This document shows, one piece after another, positions 54,008-60,074 of a DNA stretch of 60,074 nucleotides. Source of the stretch: Sphaerobacteraceae bacterium (lineage in GTDB: Bacteria > Chloroflexota > Chloroflexia > Thermomicrobiales > Thermomicrobiaceae); the NCBI GenBank assembly GCA_007695115.1, contig REEK01000166.1, positions 1 through 60,074 of the forward strand. Reading direction: 5' to 3'. The notes below the pieces were generated by a model, which searched no databases, was not told where the DNA came from, and worked only from the letters and a program-made list of their open reading frames with translations. Every line of letters starts with the position of its first letter. Positions within the stretch are counted from its first letter, which is position 1. The translations under genes were made by a program, and so were the position numbers.

Positions 54008-55639
54008 GTGAGTTCACTTCGATCGTACGCTGCTGTTTTGTTGCTGCTGGTGCTAACTGTTGCCCTGGCGAGCTGCGCCGAATCAGAAAATGCCGACGAC
54101 CCGGGAGAGGCGTCCGCCAGCACATCGGATGTGTCCGATGATGTTTCCGACGACGCGAGCGCTGACGATGGCGAGCCGTCCGAGCTGATCATCGCCGCTC
54201 CGCGGGATCTGGCTCCCGGACAGAACGACCCGTACTTCACGCATCCGACACTCGATGTCTGGGAGAGTCTGGTGGTCACCGATGAGGACTGGGTTCCCCA
54301 GCCTGGCCTCGCCACCTCATGGGACGTATCCGAGGATCGACTGACCTGGACCTTCGAGCTCCGGGAAGACGTCGTCTTCAGTGATGGCACCCGGTTCGAT
54401 GCGGACGTTGTTCTGGCGAACGTCGAGCGGAACATGCAGATCTCTCCGGCATCGTCTCCGTTCTATACGTTCGATACCGACCATGCCTATGGAGACCTCG
54501 ACCATGTGGAAGTCGTGGATGAGTTCACCGTGGCGTTTCATCACAACACGCCGGAGCCGTCGTTCCCGGCCATGATCTCCAACTTCTACAGCGCGATGTA
54601 CTCTCCGGATTCGTTCGATGAGGATGGGCACTTCGCCGAGTTCCCGATCGCCAGTGGACCGTTCATGGTTGTCAGCCACGAACCGGATCAGGAGCTGGTG
54701 CTGGAAGCCAACCCGGAGTATCACGGCGATGGTCCAGCCTCAGACAGCGTCATCGTCCGCACGATTCCGGATCCGAATACCCGTGTGTCAGCTCTTCGGG
54801 CTGGTGAGATCCACGGGGTGCTCGATCTCGGCGCTATTCAGCCAGCCTCAGCACGAGAGCTCGTGGAGTCCGGCGAGTTCGACGAATCAGTTTCCCCGAT
54901 TCCGATCACGCACTACATCTGGATCAACGCCCAGAAAGAACCGTGGGACGATCCACGCATGCGCCACGCAATCAGCATGGCAATGGATCGCCAGCAGATC
55001 GTGGATGACATCTTCTTCGGGTACGGAATCCCGGCCGGAAGCATGCTCAGTATCGTCTCCACTGAATGGCACGATTCTTCGATCGAACTCGAGGAAGACC
55101 TCGATGCGGCCCGAGAGCTCGTTGCCGAAGTCGTCGGTGACGAGACCATCGAGGCCCGGTTGCTGGTCCCATCATTCCAGCTGGACCGCTATCCGTATCA
55201 GGCTCACGCCGAATACGTGCAGGCTCGCTTGCAGTTGATCGGCATCCAGGCGGAAATAGAAGTCCTCGATGGAGCTACCTACAACGAAGCAACAGCCGCT
55301 GGTGAGTACGATCTGTCCGTCAGTATCAGAGGTCTGGCCAACAGTGAGCCGTACCTGCTCATGCGTGACTATCTTGCGGCGGATGGTGGCGCAAACCAGC
55401 GCCTGAACATTGGCTTTCAGAGCGATGAAGTCGATCAGATCTTCGCCGATCTCCGTGAGGAATGGGATCACGACGAACGGCAGCGTCTCTACCATCGCCT
55501 GCAGGAGATCGTCGCCGAAGAGTTGCCGATGATCCCGCTGTTCTATGAAGAGGGGATCGTTGTCCACTCGTCGGACGTGACCGGCTACGAGATTCAGCCA
55601 ACCTACTGGGTGAGCCTGAGTGAGGCGTATCTCCGATGA
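54008..55639 (+). CDS. ABC transporter substrate-binding lipoprotein, peptide/nickel (family 5) type
   Basis: A 543-residue extracytoplasmic binding protein (SBP_bac_5). From GTG 54008 the N-terminus is SSLRSYAAVLLLLVLTVALA followed by the lipid-attachment Cys (SC). An Asp/Ala-rich spacer precedes the binding domains, with typical YESL-like LDVWESLVV, LREDVVFSDGTRFDA and MRHAISMAMDRQQIVDDIFFGYGIPA. Longer starts at 53960/53963 would put an acidic stretch before the signal peptide and are less likely. Its stop overlaps the first permease gene by four bases. Confidence 0.88.
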   Translation: MSSLRSYAAVLLLLVLTVALASCAESENADDPGEASASTSDVSDDVSDDASADDGEPSELIIAAPRDLAPGQNDPYFTHPTLDVWESLVVTDEDWVPQPGLATSWDVSEDRLTWTFELREDVVFSDGTRFDADVVLANVERNMQISPASSPFYTFDTDHAYGDLDHVEVVDEFTVAFHHNTPEPSFPAMISNFYSAMYSPDSFDEDGHFAEFPIASGPFMVVSHEPDQELVLEANPEYHGDGPASDSVIVRTIPDPNTRVSALRAGEIHGVLDLGAIQPASARELVESGEFDESVSPIPITHYIWINAQKEPWDDPRMRHAISMAMDRQQIVDDIFFGYGIPAGSMLSIVSTEWHDSSIELEEDLDAARELVAEVVGDETIEARLLVPSFQLDRYPYQAHAEYVQARLQLIGIQAEIEVLDGATYNEATAAGEYDLSVSIRGLANSEPYLLMRDYLAADGGANQRLNIGFQSDEVDQIFADLREEWDHDERQRLYHRLQEIVAEELPMIPLFYEEGIVVHSSDVTGYEIQPTYWVSLSEAYLR

Positions 55640-56574
55640 ACGTCCGGACGGCGCTCCGGCGCATTCTGGCAATGATTCCTGCACTCATCGGCGCCAGCAT
55701 CATCGCCTTTGCGCTGGGCGTGGTGGCACCGGGGGATCCGGCATATATGGCACTCAGCCAGTCGGCCACCGGTGAGCCACGGCCGGAAGCTGTCCAGGAA
55801 CTGCGAGCTGAATGGGGGCTGGATGACCCGGTCCCCATTCAGTATGTGAAGTGGGTTGGCCGGGTGCTCCAGGGCGACCTCGGGGTCTCCTACTACACCG
55901 GGAGCCCTGTCACCGAAGAGTTGATGCAGCGTCTGCCGGCGACGTTGAATCTGGCCCTGGTCGCAACGGCAATGGCGGTGATGGTCGGGATCTCTACCGG
56001 GGTGCTGAGTGCTGTCCTTTCCGGGGGCGCGCTGGATGGTGCACTCCGGGTTTCCACCGTTTTCCTGGCATCGTTGCCCGGATTTCTGGTGGGGCTCATT
56101 CTGATTCTCGTCTTCGCCGAGATCCTCGGGATTATGCCGACTAGTGGCTACGGAACCTGGAAGCACACCGTTTTGCCCGCTGTGGCGCTGGCAACCGGTC
56201 CGACGGCTCAACTCCTTCGCGTCACTCGAACTCAGATGATCGATGTCCTCGGACAGGACTACATGCGCACGGCCAGGGCGAAAGGCCTCGCCCAGTCGAT
56301 GGTTGTGCTTCAGCACGGCTTGAGAAACACGCTGATCAATACCCTGACCGTCGTCGGGTTGTATCTGGCAGCGATTCTGGGCGGTGCGGCAATCATCGAA
56401 ACCGTGTTTGCCTGGCCAGGTATCGGACGGCTGGCCGTCGATTCGATCACTCGCCGCGATTACCCGGTGGTGCAGGGATTCGTTCTTCTGGCTGCGGGTA
56501 TCTATGTCCTGGTCAATTTCGTGGTCGACGTGCTGTATAGCGTGATTGATCCACGCGTGAGAGCGGGCGAATGA
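55636..56574 (+). CDS. ABC transporter permease, DppB/OppB type
   Basis: A 312-residue permease with about six helices. The N-terminal MIPALIGASIIAFALG, the EXGLDXP-like WGLDDPVPIQYVKW, and the EAA loop ARAKGLAQSMVVLQHGLRN near residues 213-231 are typical of oligopeptide permeases. Coupled by ATGA overlaps with both neighbours. Confidence 0.92.
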   Translation: MNVRTALRRILAMIPALIGASIIAFALGVVAPGDPAYMALSQSATGEPRPEAVQELRAEWGLDDPVPIQYVKWVGRVLQGDLGVSYYTGSPVTEELMQRLPATLNLALVATAMAVMVGISTGVLSAVLSGGALDGALRVSTVFLASLPGFLVGLILILVFAEILGIMPTSGYGTWKHTVLPAVALATGPTAQLLRVTRTQMIDVLGQDYMRTARAKGLAQSMVVLQHGLRNTLINTLTVVGLYLAAILGGAAIIETVFAWPGIGRLAVDSITRRDYPVVQGFVLLAAGIYVLVNFVVDVLYSVIDPRVRAGE

Positions 56575-57464
56575 TGGCGCTGGCGACGAAGTCTCGCTCA
56601 ACGGTTCGTCAGGTCACTTTGCGGATCCCGTCGCTCCGGATTCCCGCTGGAGTGCAGTGGAGCGGCCTTATCGGCGGGTCGATGCTGCTGGTGGTGCTGG
56701 TTGCAACGCTCTTTGCTCCGCTGATTGCTCCGCATGATCCACGAGACGTGTACGTTGGGGAAACGCTGCAGTCGCCATCCCGGGATCATCCCTTTGGAAC
56801 TGACATGCTCGGCAGAGACCAGCTCTCACGCGTCGTCTACGGCGGCAGAACCGCCCTGATGATTGCCGGGTTCGTGCTCACGGTGACAGTCGGCGTTGGC
56901 ACGGTTGTCGGTTGTCTTGGCGGGTATTTCGGTGGGCGTGTCGATGACGGGGTCTCTCTGCTACTGAATATCGTGCTGGCGCTACCGGGCCTGAGCCTGA
57001 CGATCGCTATCGTCGCCGTGCTCGGAACCGGGCAGACCAGTCTTCTGATAGCGCTCTCTGCGACGTCGTGGGCGTGGTTTGCACGGGTATTCCGGGGATC
57101 GGTGTTTTCAGTTCGCGAAACCCTGTATGTTGAAGCCGCTGCCGCTCAGGGTGCAACCCACACGCGGATCATCCTTCGTCACATCATCCCGAATGTCGCC
57201 AGACCGATTCTGGCGCTGGCCAGCCTCCGCGTCAGCGGAGTGATCCTCGCGGTAGCAGCGCTCTCGTTCCTCGGGCTTGGCGTTCAACCTCCCATACCTG
57301 ACTGGGGGGTGATGCTGAATGACGCCCGTCCGCATATGCGCACGTCCCCGCACCTGATCGTTGTTCCGGCCATGTGCATTCTGATGGTCTCACTCGGAAC
57401 AAACCTGTTTGCCGATGCATTGCTGGCACGAAGCGGTCTCTCGGGGCGGGGTGGGCGTGACTGA
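56571..57464 (+). CDS. ABC transporter permease, DppC/OppC type
   Basis: A 297-residue permease with about six helices. The signature HPFGTDMLGRDQLSRVVYGGR near residue 70 and the EAA loop AAAQGATHTRIILRHIIPN are typical of DppC/OppC. Second ATG at 56574 is an alternative start. No ABC ATPase gene follows, so the importer must use ATPases encoded elsewhere. Confidence 0.92.
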   Translation: MMALATKSRSTVRQVTLRIPSLRIPAGVQWSGLIGGSMLLVVLVATLFAPLIAPHDPRDVYVGETLQSPSRDHPFGTDMLGRDQLSRVVYGGRTALMIAGFVLTVTVGVGTVVGCLGGYFGGRVDDGVSLLLNIVLALPGLSLTIAIVAVLGTGQTSLLIALSATSWAWFARVFRGSVFSVRETLYVEAAAAQGATHTRIILRHIIPNVARPILALASLRVSGVILAVAALSFLGLGVQPPIPDWGVMLNDARPHMRTSPHLIVVPAMCILMVSLGTNLFADALLARSGLSGRGGRD

Positions 57465-57513
57465 TGCACTTTCCGAGTCAAATGGACAAGCAAGAGAATG
57501 GAGACATGGAACC

Positions 57514-57792
57514 ATGATCGTAAACCCCGGCGGGTCATCGAACCCGGAGAATGCAGGACGCATCCGTGAGATCAAACAGTGGGTGTCCGAGAAGCTGAGC
57601 CTGAGTGATGAGACGACCGTCATGGTGACGGAGCTGCGCTGCACCGAGCCGGGCTGCCCACCGCTGGAGACAGTGATCGCTATCATGGAGCCGGAGAAAC
57701 CGCTGCAGCAGCACAAGATCCATAAGCCGGTAGTCGAAGTGGAGATCGAGGACATTCTGGACATCGCCGGGGAACGAACTCCGGGAGACTGA
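57514..57792 (+). CDS. Small conserved protein with EPGCPPLET motif
   Basis: A 92-residue protein with TELRCTEPGCPPLETVIAIM near residues 39-58 and an acidic C-terminus IEDILDI. The Cys-x5-CPP arrangement could bind a metal or act in redox chemistry; homologous small proteins exist in several phyla without assigned role. GGAGA precedes the ATG at 57514. It lies 49 bases after the permease gene, probably in the same transcript. Confidence 0.7.
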   Translation: MIVNPGGSSNPENAGRIREIKQWVSEKLSLSDETTVMVTELRCTEPGCPPLETVIAIMEPEKPLQQHKIHKPVVEVEIEDILDIAGERTPGD

Positions 57793-57809
57793 CCGTCTGC
57801 TCCGGGCGC

Positions 57810-59309
57810 TCATCGCAATGGATCATGTGAGGCGGCGATTTCTGCCCGTCGCCGGAAGACGATCCCTGCCGCACCGATTCCCAGCGTGAGCAGGAGACTC
57901 AACCCCGAGATGACCGCACCGGCGACGAGTCGCGGTTGCTGGTAGGTGAACTCGACCCGGTGCTCACCTTCGGGCAAATGGACTGCCCGGAAGGCGTGGT
58001 TTGCCCGGAAGATCTCGACGTCGTCTCCGTTAGCGGTGGCACTCCAGCCGGGATAGTAGGTATCCGACAGCACGAGATAGCCCTCTTCCGGCATGGAGAC
58101 GTCGAGACTGACGGCGGTGTTCTCGTATTCGGTGATCTCGACCTGCCCCGAATTGTCCCCGGAACCTTGCAGAACCGGGGCAGCATCGTCGCTCAGGACG
58201 ACTTCACTGCCGATCTGATCCTGATTCTCCAGCAAATACGGGAGTACCTGATCCTCAGGCTGGTGAGTCGACTGATGCGCAATCCAGGCTCGCGGCAACA
58301 CGTCCGGGTTCTCGTAGATGCTCGTCAGGCCGTCGAAGTGGGCCAGCTCGAATTTCTCCCTGGCTGCTTCTCCGTAGTGCTCGGCGATGTCCTGGTCGGT
58401 CACCAGAAAGCGGACGTTCATCATATCGAGTACCGGAGATGCTGGATTCGCCCGCGCGTGTTCCAGTAGATCGCAATACGTCACCGGGCAGAGCACGATG
58501 TACCCGCTGGCGCTGTGCAGATCCCAGACAAACGGGCCGTTGGCCCAGACCGATGCCGTTGCGTCGGGCAGGATCCGGCTCGGGTTACTCCCGCCGGGAT
58601 CAGTCCCTTCCCGGAGCACTTCCACGAGATCGTTGTCTCGATGGTAGACCCAGTCCAGCCCGATGTAGTGCGCGGGGCCGGTGTCCTTGGTTCGATAGGT
58701 TGCCGCCTTGTGGGCCGACCCGAGATCAATTGCCACCAGCACCACTAGCAAAGCTGCGGCGGCGCCTGCCGAGAGAAGGAGTTGCTGCCTTGCCCGGGCA
58801 ATGGCAAACGCCGCGACCAGCAACACGCTAACCAGTACCGCACCGCTGATAATACCGATGAACTGCTGCTGGGCCGGCTCTCCGATGGTGGTGACCATCA
58901 GGATGGAGGTCAGTCCGACGAGCGCAAAAGCAACGATGGCACCGATCCCGAGCCATCGCCCCAGCCTCGGCCAGGCGGACTCCAGCGATGGGTTACTGGT
59001 CAGGACTTTGATGCCAAAGGCCGCCAGCAGGGCGATTCCGAACTGGGCGAAGGCGATGAACGTGACTGGCCGACGAACACGATCGAACCCGGGAAGCAGG
59101 TCGTAGGTCAGTTGAAACGGCCAGGCGAAGATTCCGAACGCAAGCAGCATCGCCCCGAGGACCCCGCCCAGAAGCAGCAGTGCCGTTTTCCGATCACTCA
59201 GCCTGGTTCCGAGGATCGCGATCGCCGCCAGCGCGAGTGGAATCAATCCCATGTAGAGATTCGTTTCGGCCGGATCTCCGGCGGCCCAGTATTCTCCCGG
59301 ATCGAACAC
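57810..59309 (-). CDS. YfhO-type membrane protein, C-terminal part after an in-frame stop
   Basis: This frame continues the gene at 59343-60074 in the same reading frame after a TGA. It can start at a GTG at 59309 (FDPGEYWAAG). It contains about six membrane helices (to about residue 190) and an extracytoplasmic domain with GYIVLCP, MMNVRFLV, RAWIAHQ and EYENTAVSLDVSMPEEGYLVLSDTYYPGW (by position near 385-412), the YfhO/family-39-like C-terminal signature, and a final helix. Without the N-terminal half it is unlikely to be active by itself. Confidence 0.7.
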   Translation of the reverse strand: MFDPGEYWAAGDPAETNLYMGLIPLALAAIAILGTRLSDRKTALLLLGGVLGAMLLAFGIFAWPFQLTYDLLPGFDRVRRPVTFIAFAQFGIALLAAFGIKVLTSNPSLESAWPRLGRWLGIGAIVAFALVGLTSILMVTTIGEPAQQQFIGIISGAVLVSVLLVAAFAIARARQQLLLSAGAAAALLVVLVAIDLGSAHKAATYRTKDTGPAHYIGLDWVYHRDNDLVEVLREGTDPGGSNPSRILPDATASVWANGPFVWDLHSASGYIVLCPVTYCDLLEHARANPASPVLDMMNVRFLVTDQDIAEHYGEAAREKFELAHFDGLTSIYENPDVLPRAWIAHQSTHQPEDQVLPYLLENQDQIGSEVVLSDDAAPVLQGSGDNSGQVEITEYENTAVSLDVSMPEEGYLVLSDTYYPGWSATANGDDVEIFRANHAFRAVHLPEGEHRVEFTYQQPRLVAGAVISGLSLLLTLGIGAAGIVFRRRAEIAASHDPLR

Positions 59310-59342
59310 CGAGAAGAAGTTGGGGATCAGTGCGGTGATCGA

Positions 59343-60074
59343 TCAGTATGGCGCAAATGAGGAATCAGCGGCTGCGGCAAAGTCGAAATCGCCCCGTTCG
59401 GAGATCCCGCTCAACTGCCAGGCTGGAAGAAGCTGAACGGCGGCGATCCCGGCGCCCAATACAAGAAATACGCCGGCACTGGCTATGGGCATCAGGCGTT
59501 CGGTCCAGGTGCGGTTCCACCGCAGCAACGCCAGCACGAGCGATAGCCCGAGCAGCAGATAGGTCACCTGCAGGATCGTCATGGCGTGGCCGGCCAGCAT
59601 CATCATGCCGGTGGCGATCCCGGCCAGGGCCGTCCAGATCAGGCTGTTGCTCTTGCCGCGCAGCGCCATCGCATAGGCGAACAGAATCCACGGCAGCCAG
59701 CTCAGCGTGCTGATCGGGCTGAGATGCGGCAGGTGCCAGACGAAATACGAGCCATAGGCCCAGGCGAGTCCGGCAACCAGGCCGCCAACCGTCGAACCCG
59801 TCAGCAATCGAGCCAGAAAGAACATCCCGATTGCCGCCAGCAGAAAGTGCAGCGTCGCCTGCAGTTCAACTGCCAGATAAGGCAGCAGTTCCCGTGGGAT
59901 CATCATATGCATCAGGAAATTGGGTGGATAGAACAGCGCTGCCAGCGGATCGGCGATCGTGGGATAGCCGCCAGCGATATTCGGCGACCACCACAGAGAA
60001 TCGCCGTCGTGCAGCGATCGACTGATGAACGCCTGAAACATGTAGTGCTGATCGAGCAGGTCAAACGGAATGAA
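59343..60074 (-). pseudogene. YfhO-type membrane protein, N-terminal part, interrupted (partial)
   Basis: The minus-strand frame is open from the window edge and ends at TGA 59345-59343, in the middle of a loop (SFAPY-stop-SITALIPNFFS). It contains FIPFDLLDQH, NIAGGYPTIADP, and at least five membrane helices, typical of the YfhO N-terminal glycosyltransferase-like region. The downstream frame is in the same phase. The gene is thus one open frame broken by a single stop: nonsense mutation, sequencing error or readthrough. The 5' end is outside the window. Confidence 0.7.

Noticed and set aside
59343-59345. TGA as selenocysteine codon
   Set aside because: No SECIS-like hairpin of bacterial type directly after it was seen, and YfhO-type proteins are not selenoproteins.

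Overview
The window looks like chromosomal DNA of a member of the Chloroflexota, probably near Thermomicrobia. This is an inference from gene content, not from a 16S gene. The supporting signs are a complete Alternative Complex III operon with split ActB, a sucA-sucB 2-oxoglutarate dehydrogenase pair, DUF4389/DUF3995 membrane proteins, Pro/Thr-rich LCP proteins, a YfhO-type polytopic protein and abundant GTG/TTG starts. No rRNA, tRNA, CRISPR array, integrase or transposase was seen.

Layout. 1-5.4 kb: small enzymes (DinB-like, DUF1697, VOC), an AMP-forming acyl-CoA synthetase and a membrane-anchored metallo-beta-lactamase-fold protein. 5.6-9.6 kb: DUF4389 membrane protein, a DrrAB-type ABC exporter, a DUF3995 protein. 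10.0-17.9 kb: ACIII operon in the order 99-aa membrane protein, actA, actB1, actB2, actF-like, actC, actD, actE, closed by a strong terminator; it would move electrons from menaquinol to a periplasmic acceptor. 18-26.4 kb: BNR-repeat protein, twin glycine-zipper proteins, FAD oxidase, alpha/beta hydrolase, a LysM protein with a degenerate C39-like domain, a CNNM/CBS protein. 26.4-33.6 kb: signalling genes (lipoprotein, orphan CheA-like hybrid kinase, two sigma factors, a DGPF protein that pairs with the second sigma factor, GNAT). 33.6-37.7 kb: a minus-strand attenuator-like unit and an LCP gene cluster with one decayed copy. 38-41.5 kb: pyrD, an HTTM pair, small membrane proteins. 41.7-46.2 kb: structured leader plus sucAB. 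46.2-48.4 kb: repeat-rich, decaying segment with a DoxX remnant, a GNAT gene and remnant, and HicBA. 48.4-57.8 kb: hydrolase, ThDP enzyme, Usp-SulP pair, oligopeptide ABC importer without ATPases. 57.8-60.07 kb: a YfhO-type gene split by one in-frame TGA and cut by the window end.

The most unusual element is at 33.7-34.2 kb on the minus strand. A promoter with 17-bp spacing drives a highly folded leader that encodes a 15-codon Ser-rich peptide (TTG start, good ribosome site). Its stop codon lies inside a 7-bp segment that can pair with the 5' arm and loop of an intrinsic terminator placed before a 62-codon gene of unknown function. This geometry fits ribosome-mediated transcription attenuation, here apparently sensing serine or ribosome stalling. 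A second candidate cis-regulatory RNA lies directly upstream of sucA.
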